This document shows, piece after piece, positions 1 to 6,071 of a DNA stretch of 7,341 bases. The stretch spans positions 1 through 7,341 of the forward strand of contig CAIZOZ010000340.1 of NCBI GenBank assembly GCA_903934745.1. The letters run 5' to 3'. The DNA is from an uncultured cyanobacterium (GTDB lineage Bacteria > Cyanobacteriota > Cyanobacteriia > PCC-6307 > Cyanobiaceae). The position numbers were made by a program, and so were the translations under genes. Position 1 is the stretch's first letter, and each line of letters opens with the position of its first letter. The notes under the pieces were generated by a model, which was not told the origin of the DNA, did no database searches, and saw only the letters and a program-made list of their open reading frames with translations.

Positions 1-508
1 GCAAGATCCGTTCGTCATACGTTCTCAATGTTCCTTCCAGCTCTCGCAATTGTGCATAAAAGCCTGCAAGTCTTACTTTTTTTTCTTCGAGATCGGCCAT
101 GGGGTAGGCACCGGCTTTAGTTAGATATTCAAAGCGGTTAATTTGGGCCCGAAGGAGATCTATTTCTATTTTTTTGCTGGTGATGCTTACGGCAATTCGA
201 CTACGCTCAGAAGCAAATTCTGCCGAATTATCAAATATGACTAATGTTTGATTTTTAGAGACCCTGTCACCTTCTTTGACTAAAATAGTCTTAATTCGTG
301 GCGCGCCACCGTATTGCCCCATTGGCCCAGCAAGAACATGGACATCACCCACTGGTTGAATGGTGCCTAGGCCGCTAACAGTTGGGCTTTGACGACTTTT
401 GACAACGTTAATGCTCAAACTTTTGCTGTTATTGACGCTTGAGCACGAAGCAGTAAATAAGCCAACCAATACAAGGACATTGACGGCGACTCTATTGTGA
501 TTATTCAT
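1..508 (-). CDS. HlyD/DevB-type membrane fusion protein, N-terminal part (runs off window)
   Basis: This is the periplasmic adaptor subunit of a probable ABC exporter, linking an inner-membrane transporter to a TolC-like outer-membrane channel. The first 169 codons are visible, from an ATG at 508 to the window edge with no stop. Residues 7-20 form a hydrophobic signal or anchor followed by Ser21-Cys22. This is close to a lipobox, but Thr at -3 is not canonical. The stretch from about 44 to 94 has the biotinyl-lipoyl pattern of the DevB family, with a short GLG...P motif, then ILVKEGDRV at 75-83 and TLVIFD at 88-93. Residues about 98-165 are charged and heptad-like, as expected for the alpha-hairpin. 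No strong Shine-Dalgarno is visible. The gene is AT-rich compared with the genes beyond 1230, which suggests transfer. The cargo is unknown because the transporter genes would lie outside the window. Family assignment is fairly sure; the DevB subgroup is less so. Confidence 0.82.
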   Translation of the reverse strand, partial: MNNHNRVAVNVLVLVGLFTASCSSVNNSKSLSINVVKSRQSPTVSGLGTIQPVGDVHVLAGPMGQYGGAPRIKTILVKEGDRVSKNQTLVIFDNSAEFASERSRIAVSITSKKIEIDLLRAQINRFEYLTKAGAYPMADLEEKKVRLAGFYAQLRELEGTLRTYDERIL

Positions 509-1284
509 GCATTGATAGCTTGATGTCGGGGCTGAGAGTCGTTGCCTTGATAGGCTTGCGTCTCACCTGCTCTTTCATTGGCTGGCCTTATCTCCGGTGC
601 AACGTACAATGTCATTTGAGTTGCTGGACTTAGTGATATCAATTGGCTCATGCAATAGAGGAGCGGCGAGCGGCGACATGCTGCACTTTCGTGGCAAGCC
701 CAAGAATCTCTAATGGGAAAAATCATTTCACTAGAATATGGTTGCAATATTATTTCCGGCGATTTCCTGCAATGTTATCGGCGTTGTTTGTACTATGCAT
801 GATTTGTCGCTCGCCCGCATGACGGGTCCCGTGGACGAAGAAGCCTACAATAGCCGTTCGGTACCTAACAGTGTTGTTGCCCGCTTGAGCTGGCTGGCTT
901 GAGCCGCAGATCAAATTGTACTCTGCTCTATTGTTCAAGACTCACCACGAGCCAAGGAAAGGGGTGCGGGCTCCTTCTGATCGCTTGGGATGATTTTGAG
1001 GGGCAGCCAAGGCGCACTGCAAGCACGCTAAGGAAGTCTCTGAGGCTGGGGAAAACATCACCTTCTTTCAGTGTTTTGACACAATCATTGAAACTGTGAA
1101 GACAGGACTGACCGGCACTTATCCCGCATTCAACTTTAGGAAGTATTAGAATTTCTACTTGGCTGGGACTAGCTATAAATTCAAACAACGATTTAGTCCA
1201 AGGAATTAGCCGCAACACCTGTTGATTACCCGCCTTGCCTGCCAGCCGTTGCTGGAGCGCAAGATCCGCTCCTCGAAAGCCTGC
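509..1284. other. Gene-poor, lower-GC stretch upstream of the HlyD-type gene
   Basis: I recognise no gene in these 776 bases. Several open frames exist, but none looks like a known family. On the minus strand they are TTG-started frames at 505-747 and 750-938, and a frame from 928 that is open back through 1527. On the plus strand there is a 35-codon ATG frame at 795-902. The 505-747 frame ends in an ATGA overlap with the start at 508, the only hint that it might be translated. The minus-strand frame over roughly 930-1210 has plausible amino-acid composition (for example a segment around SLRDFLSVLAVRL) but no motif I can name. It could be a decayed gene. Base composition matches the HlyD-type gene, not the GC-rich block to the right. 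No convincing promoter, tRNA or terminal inverted repeats were found. Confidence 0.5.
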
Positions 1285-1500
1285 TTCAACCGCCCCGCAA
1301 ACATCACATCGGCTTTGTTCGATGGCTGGCGGGAGATCCTGCACCAGCTGCCGGCCTTGGTGCTGTGGGTGGTCAACGACCAGCCCCGAGTGGAGTAGCG
1401 CCTGCGCGCCCGGCTGGCGGCGGTGGGTCTGGATCCAGCCCGGCTGGTGGTGAGCCCCAAGCTGGGTGCCGCCACCTTTGCCCAGGACTGCAGCCTGGGC
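1285..1500 (+). pseudogene. SPINDLY/OGT-like glycosyltransferase (GT41) fragment
   Basis: Frame 1 on the plus strand reads like the catalytic region of bacterial OGT/SPINDLY-type glycosyltransferases. It shows CFNRPANIT, then FDGWREILHQLP, then LWVVNDQPRVE, then LRARLAAVGLDPARLVV. This matches the family order FN...K(I/L)t...F..W..IL..vP.s.LWL, followed by LR....A.G.dp.RL. An in-frame TAG at 1396-1398 interrupts it right after QPRVE. The frame is open upstream only to 1210, with a TAG at 1207-1209. The N-terminal TPR region and the rest of the C-terminal lobe are absent. It is therefore a decayed internal fragment with no plausible product. It abuts the truncated toxin ORF on the other strand (1518-1721). 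The frame continues open past 1500, but recognisable similarity fades at about 1480-1500. The assignment rests on remembered family patterns, so confidence is moderate. Confidence 0.55.
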
Positions 1501-1517
1501 CTCTCGGCGATAGCACT

Positions 1518-1721
1518 TCAGCGGCACGCATCCTGGAGCGGGCAGCCGTAGGCGTCAAACGCCGCATCAGCGCTGACCAGCAGCAGTGATTCACTGATCG
1601 ACTGGGCCACCAGCAGGCGGTCAAACGGATCGCGGTGATGGAGGGGGAGCTGCTCGAGTGTCAGCAGGTGGGAGAGATTGCTGTGGGCCTGACGCAGCCA
1701 GGCGTGCAGACGGCTTGTCAT
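1518..1721 (-). pseudogene. Chimeric toxin remnant: HEPN start fused to PIN (VapC) C-terminus
   Basis: This 67-codon ORF starts at an ATG that overlaps the stop of the upstream antitoxin gene (ATGA, 1721-1718), the usual layout of an MNT-HEPN pair. Residues 1-20 resemble the first helix of HEPN proteins (HAWLRQAHSNLSHL). From about residue 21 the sequence becomes the C-terminal half of a PIN-domain VapC toxin: LEQLPLHHRDPFDRLLVAQ, then LLLVSADAAFDAYGC. The third and fourth acidic positions of a PIN domain (Asp in DPFD and in SADAAF) are kept. The N-terminal Asp and middle Glu are missing, and so is the HEPN R-x4-6-H motif. It should therefore be dead as a nuclease of either type. The reading frame across the joint is clean, so a short protein may still be made. 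The simplest origin is an in-frame deletion between two neighbouring toxin-antitoxin loci. Confidence 0.68.
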
Positions 1722-2065
1722 GGCGTCTGTTGCGGCTGAAGACGGATCGCATCGCGGCAGATGCCGCGCCACCACGGGTCGTCGCCCCGCTGACGCTCCA
1801 GCCAGCGGCCCTGGCTGAGCCCGATCACGTCGTCGGCCAGGCCTGTTCCCAACAGGGCCTCGGCCAGCTGGTCGGCGGCGCTTTGATCCAGCGCCACGGC
1901 CAGCAAATCCACATCCGAGCGGGCATCCCAGTCGCCACGGGCCATGGAGCCGAACAGCCACACCTCGGCTCCAACCTTTCCGGCCAGCAGGGGCTCGATG
2001 CTGCTGCGCAAGGTTTCGATCCGTAGGCCGCGCAGCCGCCGGCGGATCTCCTGCACGCTCGCCAT
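1718..2065 (-). CDS. Minimal nucleotidyltransferase (MNT) antitoxin
   Basis: A 115-residue protein of the MNT family, which acts as the antitoxin in MNT-HEPN modules. Known members modify their HEPN partner with AMP near its active site. The polymerase-beta-type motif is clear: FGSMARG at 38-44 followed by SDVDLL at 50-55. This gives the GS...G...D-x-D metal-binding signature with Asp51 and Asp53. Asp79 in LADDVIGL is a candidate third acidic residue. The ATG at 2065 is chosen over longer upstream frames because GAGG lies seven bases upstream (2073-2076) and the family start fits. The upstream extension reads as low-complexity frame noise. Its stop overlaps the start of the HEPN-like ORF by ATGA. 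The antitoxin looks intact although its toxin has been replaced by a chimera, so it may be in the course of decay or have a second target. Confidence 0.83.
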   Translation of the reverse strand: MASVQEIRRRLRGLRIETLRSSIEPLLAGKVGAEVWLFGSMARGDWDARSDVDLLAVALDQSAADQLAEALLGTGLADDVIGLSQGRWLERQRGDDPWWRGICRDAIRLQPQQTP

Positions 2066-2144
2066 GGGCTCGCCTCGCCGCGATGGATCGAGGTTAGGAG
2101 CAGCTTCAGCAGGCTGGGCCCAGGGTGTGCCGTCGCGCCCCACC

Positions 2145-2237
2145 TCACTCCTTGTTGCTGAGCCTGGGCCGTTGTCGCTGCCGAAAGAAGCACTGTTGAA
2201 CCTCCTCCGGCAACAGCTCCAGCCCAGCGTCCAGCAT
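2145..2237 (-). other. Possible short ORF or gene remnant between chrA and the MNT gene
   Basis: A 30-codon frame opens at ATG 2237 and ends at TGA 2147-2145, inside the 212-bp gap between chrA and the antitoxin gene. The frame continues open upstream for eleven more codons, as GWGCTVRHLQR. It has a protein-like composition, for example LELLPEEVQQCFFRQ, and no low-complexity bias. I do not recognise the family. It may be the C-terminal tail of a lost gene or a chance frame in GC-rich DNA. The other two minus-strand frames over this gap look like noise. Confidence 0.25.
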
Positions 2238-2277
2238 GCGCTGCAGATGGCGAACGGTGCAGCCCCATCCTCAGCCC

Positions 2278-3633
2278 TCAACCCACCAGCAACTTCGCGA
2301 GCCCCACCAAGGCAGCCGCGCCGATCAAGCGCAGCACGCCCCAGTGCCAGCGCAGCAACAGCAGCAGGCTGACCCCCAGGATCGCGAAGGCGGCCGGATC
2401 GACAACCCCACCCGGCCACAGGGCCGGCCCGGCGAACAACACCGCCAGGCTGGCGATCACCCCCACCACAGCGGCGGTGATCGCCGTGAGCGGCGGCCCC
2501 AGCCGCAGATCCTCGCGGCTGGCCTCCACAAACGGGCCGCCGGCCAGGATGAACACAAAGGACGGCAGGAAGGTGAACCACACCACCACCAGGCCCGCCA
2601 GCAGCGCCTGGCTCAGGGAGCCACTGCTGTTCCAGCCGCCCATGAAGCCCACAAACGCCACCACCATGATCAGCGGGCCCGGCGTGGTTTCGCCCAGGGC
2701 CAGGCCATCGAGCATCTGCTCGGCATTGAGCCAACCATGGGTCTCCACCGCCCCCTGGGCCACGTAGGGCAGCACGGCGTAGGCACCACCGAAGCTCATC
2801 AGCGCCACGCGGCTGAAGAAGCGCGCCATCGTCGCCAGGGGGCCAGCCACACCCCCCTGCCAGCTCAACGCGGCCAGGGGCACAGCCAGAGCCAGACCAC
2901 TGATCAACAGCGTGACGGCCAGCTGTCGCCTCTGAACCAGCGCATGGCTCGGCGTCGGTGTGTCGTCGTCATGCAGCACCCCAACCCGCTCAGCCGCCAC
3001 CCCCATCGCCCCCGCCGCCGGTCCAGGGCTACTGGGAACGCGGCTGGCCGACTGGAACCAGGCCGGTCGCCAACGCCCGCCGACCCAGCCCGTCAGGGCT
3101 GCCGCCCCCACCAGCAGCGGATAGGGCAGCCGCAGCCAGACCAGGCCGAGGAAGGCGGCCACAGCGATCGCCAGCAGCAGTGGCTGATGGAGGGTGCGCC
3201 GCCCCAGTCGCCAGGCAGCTTGCACCACGATGGCCAGCACGGCTGGCTTCAACGCCCAGAACAACGCCACCAGCAGCGGTAGCTGACCCCAGAGGGCATA
3301 GAGGCAGGACAGCCCCAGCAACAGCAGCACCGAGGGCAACAGAAACAGCCCACCGGCGATCAGGCCGCCGGGAATGCCGTGCATCAACCAGCCCAGGTAG
3401 GTGGCCAATTGGGTGGCCTCCGGCCCCGGCAGCAGCATGCAGTAGTTGAGGGCATGCAGAAAACGGCGCTCAGAGAGCCATTGGCGTCGCTGCACCAACT
3501 CGCTGTGCAGCAGAGCGATCTGCCCCGCCGGCCCACCGAAGCTCACCAGCCCCAGGCGCAGCCAGAAGCGGGCAGCGGCAGCCAGGGAAGGGGAGGCATC
3601 CGGCAAGACAGCAAGGGCTGGTGTCCAGCCCAC
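2278..3633 (-). CDS. chrA: Chromate-family (CHR/ChrA) ion transporter
   Basis: A 451-residue inner-membrane protein of the CHR superfamily. Long two-domain members export chromate, an analogue of sulfate, and some are linked to sulfur nutrition. Two homologous CHR domains are present, at about 20-185 and 265-450. Each opens with the family signature: SFGGPAGQIA at 31-40, and SFGGAYAVLPYV at 280-291. Each also has its proline-rich partner motif, LLPGPEATQLATYLGW at 67-82 and LGETTPGPL at 313-321. Between them is a Pro/Ser/Asp-rich hydrophilic linker (about 186-240). Multiple hydrophobic segments are obvious. The start is GTG at 3633; the frame has no ATG upstream before a stop, and no strong Shine-Dalgarno is seen, so the exact start is uncertain. 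Length is normal for the family. Whether it moves chromate, sulfate or another anion cannot be read from the sequence. Its position beside sulfate-binding and methionine genes favours a sulfur-related role. Confidence 0.9.
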   Translation of the reverse strand: MGWTPALAVLPDASPSLAAAARFWLRLGLVSFGGPAGQIALLHSELVQRRQWLSERRFLHALNYCMLLPGPEATQLATYLGWLMHGIPGGLIAGGLFLLPSVLLLLGLSCLYALWGQLPLLVALFWALKPAVLAIVVQAAWRLGRRTLHQPLLLAIAVAAFLGLVWLRLPYPLLVGAAALTGWVGGRWRPAWFQSASRVPSSPGPAAGAMGVAAERVGVLHDDDTPTPSHALVQRRQLAVTLLISGLALAVPLAALSWQGGVAGPLATMARFFSRVALMSFGGAYAVLPYVAQGAVETHGWLNAEQMLDGLALGETTPGPLIMVVAFVGFMGGWNSSGSLSQALLAGLVVVWFTFLPSFVFILAGGPFVEASREDLRLGPPLTAITAAVVGVIASLAVLFAGPALWPGGVVDPAAFAILGVSLLLLLRWHWGVLRLIGAAALVGLAKLLVG

Positions 3634-3673
3634 GAGATCAGCGGCATCATCAAGCTTCGCTTCACAGGCGCTG

Positions 3674-3739
3674 GTGGTTCAGACCACATGGGCAGCAGCG
3701 CGAACTCGTTAGGACAGGGTCATCGTTCCGGTCAGCCGG
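3674..3739. promoter_or_regulatory. Two small inverted repeats in the chrA / small-ORF divergent region
   Basis: The 111-bp gap between the chrA start (3633, minus) and the small plus-strand ORF (3745) contains two short hairpin-like repeats with the same TCAG loop on the plus strand. These are GTGGT-TCAG-ACCAC at 3674-3687 and CCGG-TCAG-CCGG at 3728-3739. The second ends five bases before the ATG at 3745 and could mask ribosome access. The first could be a regulator site for chrA. No convincing -35/-10 pair was found. Short repeats like these arise by chance in GC-rich DNA. Confidence 0.25.
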
Positions 3740-3744
3740 ATCCC

Positions 3745-3864
3745 ATGAACGCCACCCAGCCTCCCAACAATCTGGGGCCGACCCTGCGGCTTGCCGTCGG
3801 CTTGCTGTCGTCTCCTCTGGCGGTCGGCGTTCCGCTGGTGATCGTCGCCCTGGCCGCGGTGTGA
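3745..3864 (+). CDS. Predicted 39-residue single-span membrane peptide
   Basis: A short plus-strand ORF lies between convergent metX (stop at 3912) and divergent chrA (start at 3633). It begins at ATG 3745 and ends with TGA. The first 13 residues are polar (MNATQPPNN...). Residues about 14-39 are almost entirely hydrophobic (LAVGLLSS, then VPLVIVALAAV), enough for one membrane span with two internal prolines. Third codon positions are mostly G or C, as in the neighbouring real genes, which supports coding. The frame is open further upstream, but that part overlaps chrA in antisense and looks like noise. No clear Shine-Dalgarno was seen. Function is unknown. It could be a small partner of a membrane protein or an unrelated small gene. 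Confidence 0.5.
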   Translation: MNATQPPNNLGPTLRLAVGLLSSPLAVGVPLVIVALAAV

Positions 3865-3911
3865 TTCTGCCAGCAAAGCTCAAACCGGCCATGGCGAGGC
3901 CCCTGGCGCCG

Positions 3912-5168
3912 TCAGCCCAGAACCTGGCCGAGGATTAGCCGCAGCTGCTCCAGTTCCGCCAGGAAGCCATCGTGGCCCAGGTCGCTGTAGAGCGTGGTGT
4001 AGGTGGCTCCAGCCGGGAGGCCGGCGGCCAGCTCCTGCTGGCAGCAGGGGGGAAACAGGCGATCAGAACTCACTGCCACCACCTGCGTTTGCGCGGTCAC
4101 CCGGGCCAGGGCCGCACGCAGCCCGCCCCGACCCCGACCGATGTCATGGCGGTTCATCGCCCGGGTGAGCGTGATGTAGCTGTTGGCATCGAAGCGTTGC
4201 ACCAGTGCCCAGCTGTCGCGCTCCAGCAGGGCGGCTATGGCGGCTTCCCGGTCGCCATGGCCCTGGTCATCGTCACAAGGATCGTCCCGTTCAGCTTCGC
4301 TTTGGTTGCCATTGCTGTTGCCATCGCTATTGCCAGCACGCTTGCCGTCGCTCTGGTGCTGGCTGGCGCCGATGTGATCAGCCGCGAGCTGTCGTTCCAG
4401 CTCGGCAGCGCTGAGGTAGGTCAGCTGGGCGAGGGAGCGCGCCAGGGCCAGGCCCTGACGAGGACCGCCACCGGGCTGGTCGTCATAGTCACCGCCGCAG
4501 AACCGGGGGTCCTGGCGAATCGCCTCGATCTGACAGAGGTGAGCGGCAAGGTTGTCGGCACTGCAGCGGCCGGTCGTGGCGATCAGCAGCAGGCGCTCCA
4601 GCCGCTGCGGTGAACCGATTGCCCACTCCAGGGCCCGCATGCCTCCCATCGAGCCACCGATGACGGCGTGCCAGCGCGCGATGCCCAGCAGATCGGCCAG
4701 GCCCCGTTCAGCCGCCACCATGTCGCGAATCGAGAGCAGCGGGAAGCGGCTGCCGTAGGGCCGGCCATCGGCCGCCGGACTGGCGGGGCCGGTGCTGCCC
4801 TGGCAGCCCCCCAGCACATTGGGGCAGATCACGCAGAAGCGCTCGGTGTCGATCGCCCGCCCCGGACCGATCAGTCGATCCCACCAGCCGACGCCGTCAT
4901 GGCCGTCGCCGGCGGGGCCGGCCGCGTGGCTGTCGCCACTGAAGCCATGCAGCAGCAAGATGGCGTTGCTGCGCTCAGCATCGAACTCCCCCCAGCGCTC
5001 CCAGGCCAGGGTGATCGGGCCGAGGCTCTGACCCGATTCCAGCCTCAGGGGCTGGTCGCCGAAGGGTCGGCTGAACAGACGCTGGCCGACGGGATCCCCC
5101 TGCCGCCAGCCGCCATGGCGGCCACTGACTGCGGCGGGGGCCATCGAAGCTGAAACGAAGGTGCCCAT
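3912..5168 (-). CDS. metX: Homoserine O-acetyltransferase
   Basis: A 418-residue cytoplasmic alpha/beta-hydrolase that transfers an acetyl group from acetyl-CoA to homoserine. This commits carbon to methionine, with O-acetylhomoserine then sulfhydrylated. Family landmarks appear in order: LLLHGFSGDSHAAG at 71-84, NVLGGCQGSTGP at 117-128, the nucleophile elbow GGSMGG with Ser173, RFDANSYITLTRAMNRHD at 325-342, SSDRLFPP with Asp369, and GHDGFL with His399. The catalytic triad is thus complete. The start at ATG 5168 has a GGAAG five bases upstream; an alternative is Met9. A hydrophilic Asn/Gly/Asp-rich insertion occupies about residues 263-308 in the lid region, partly encoded by 12-bp tandem repeats. 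The family normally has only a short linker here. The gene lies 78 bp downstream of the amidotransferase gene, in the same direction. Substrate specificity (acetyl versus succinyl) is inferred from the family. Confidence 0.92.
   Translation of the reverse strand: MGTFVSASMAPAAVSGRHGGWRQGDPVGQRLFSRPFGDQPLRLESGQSLGPITLAWERWGEFDAERSNAILLLHGFSGDSHAAGPAGDGHDGVGWWDRLIGPGRAIDTERFCVICPNVLGGCQGSTGPASPAADGRPYGSRFPLLSIRDMVAAERGLADLLGIARWHAVIGGSMGGMRALEWAIGSPQRLERLLLIATTGRCSADNLAAHLCQIEAIRQDPRFCGGDYDDQPGGGPRQGLALARSLAQLTYLSAAELERQLAADHIGASQHQSDGKRAGNSDGNSNGNQSEAERDDPCDDDQGHGDREAAIAALLERDSWALVQRFDANSYITLTRAMNRHDIGRGRGGLRAALARVTAQTQVVAVSSDRLFPPCCQQELAAGLPAGATYTTLYSDLGHDGFLAELEQLRLILGQVLG
4306..4353 (-). 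repeat. Four imperfect 12-bp tandem repeats inside metX
   Basis: On the plus strand the unit is TTGCCRTYGCTN-like: TTGCCATTGCTG (4306-4317), TTGCCATCGCTA (4318-4329), TTGCCAGCACGC (4330-4341) and TTGCCGTCGCTC (4342-4353). On the coding strand this gives four-residue steps, SDGK, RAGN, SDGN and SNGN, followed by QSEA. Because the unit is 12 bp, changes in copy number keep the reading frame. The array lies inside the hydrophilic insertion of MetX, and looks like expansion by slippage. Confidence 0.75.
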
Positions 5169-5218
5169 TGTCGCTTCCGCCGCGCTATGGGGCTGCCATT
5201 TCCGCTGTCTCGACCTGT

Positions 5219-5259
5219 GATCCGCGACACCGATCAGAGCGACACCTCAGACCGACACC
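5219..5259 (-). repeat. Three imperfect 13-15 bp tandem copies at the amidotransferase stop
   Basis: Read on the minus strand, the units are GGTGTCGGTCTGA (5259-5247), GGTGTCGCTCTGATC (5246-5232) and GGTGTCGCGGATC (5231-5219). All begin with GGTGTCG. The first copy encodes the final residues (VSV) and the TGA stop of the amidotransferase; the other two follow directly in the intergenic gap before metX. This suggests a small tandem duplication at the gene's 3' end. There is no hairpin or T-run, so it does not look like a terminator. Confidence 0.65.
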
Positions 5260-6059
5260 TGGATCGCTTGGCCCGGGTGATGGTGCAGCACCTCCCCCCG
5301 CCGCAACAGCACCGCCTCCCCCACCTGCAGCCTTGACCAGGTTTCATCGGTGGTCAGCGGTTCGGTGCTGATGATCGAGACAACATCGTCGGGGCCCGCC
5401 AGCTGGGCGAAATCGACGCTGAGATCGTCGTCGGCGAGGGTGGCGGTGCGGAAGGGCGCACGGCGCGTCAGCCGGTGCAGCTTGGTGCCGGCGTAGGCGA
5501 ACAGCCAGCGGCCGTTGCTGATCAGGCAGTTGAAGATGCCGCGGCTGGCCAGGGTGTCGGCAGCCTGCACCAAGGCGGCGAAGATCGCTGTATCATCCTC
5601 CGGGGTGAGCCGCCCCGCGGCCCGGGCGCCCTCCAGCTGTTGCAGCAACCAGCAGAACGAGGCCTCGCTGTCGGTGCTGCCCTCAGGGCGGAAGCCTTCC
5701 ACCAGCTCAAAGCTGCCCTCCAGATCGCCGTTGTGGGCAAAGATCCACTCCTGTCCCTGCCAGCGCCGATGGAAGGGGTGGCAATTCTCGAGGGCAATCA
5801 CACCGCGGGTGGCCTTGCGGATGTGGGCGATCGAGCAGTGGGCCTTGAGCTCCAGGGCGGCCACTTCCGCCGCAATCGACGAAAAGGCAGCGGGGCTATC
5901 TTCGCGATAGAGGCGCACACCACAGCCATCCGGATCAAAGCTGGCCAGGCCCCAGCCATCAGCGTGGTCGCCGGTGGCGCCTCCCCGACGGGTCAACCCG
6001 TGAAAGGAGAAGCGCATGTCGGTGGGGGTGTTGGCGCTGAGGGCCAGCAGTTCACACAT
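5247..6059 (-). CDS. Class II glutamine amidotransferase, YafJ/EgtC-like
   Basis: A 270-residue protein consisting of one N-terminal-nucleophile glutaminase domain, which releases ammonia from glutamine or attacks a gamma-glutamyl bond. Cys2, exposed after removal of Met1, is the nucleophile (MCELLALSAN). Other family features are HADGWG at 32-37, HIRKAT at 79-84, AHNGDL at 108-113 and STDSE at 128-132. The C-terminal part (about 210-265) is the beta-rich end typical of YafJ-like proteins. No synthetase or second domain is attached, so the acceptor is unknown. EgtC, a relative, hydrolyses a gamma-glutamyl peptide in ergothioneine synthesis, but nothing here shows that role. The start is ATG 6059, 12 bases after the sbpA stop. 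A GAGG overlaps that stop, ten bases upstream, so the pair is probably co-transcribed and possibly translationally coupled. Its end lies in a small tandem repeat. Confidence 0.9.
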   Translation of the reverse strand: MCELLALSANTPTDMRFSFHGLTRRGGATGDHADGWGLASFDPDGCGVRLYREDSPAAFSSIAAEVAALELKAHCSIAHIRKATRGVIALENCHPFHRRWQGQEWIFAHNGDLEGSFELVEGFRPEGSTDSEASFCWLLQQLEGARAAGRLTPEDDTAIFAALVQAADTLASRGIFNCLISNGRWLFAYAGTKLHRLTRRAPFRTATLADDDLSVDFAQLAGPDDVVSIISTEPLTTDETWSRLQVGEAVLLRRGEVLHHHPGQAIQVSV

Positions 6060-6071
6060 CGAACGGAGGCC

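Noticed and set aside
795..902. A 35-codon plus-strand frame with plausible composition (MTGPVDEEAYNS...)
   Set aside because: It has no ribosome site and no recognisable motif, and it is short enough to occur by chance.
928..1527. A 199-codon minus-strand open frame
   Set aside because: Its first half is antisense to the glycosyltransferase fragment and is Gln/Gly/Ala-rich noise. The second half resembles no family I know, so it is described only within the gene-poor stretch.
2066..2734. A 223-codon upstream extension of the MNT gene frame
   Set aside because: It is an out-of-frame shadow of the chrA 3' end plus intergenic sequence. The family start and a GAGG site support ATG 2065.
3164..3171. 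One HIP1 octamer, GCGATCGC
   Set aside because: A single copy inside chrA is consistent with a cyanobacterium but could arise by chance in GC-rich DNA. It is not called as a feature.
2236..3282. A long plus-strand frame rich in His, Gln, Arg and Pro
   Set aside because: It is antisense to chrA. Its composition is the usual reverse reading of a hydrophobic membrane protein in GC-rich DNA.
3865..3911. A possible terminator between metX and the small ORF
   Set aside because: GC-rich pairings exist (GGCC...GGCC), but there is no clear stem followed by a run of T on either strand.
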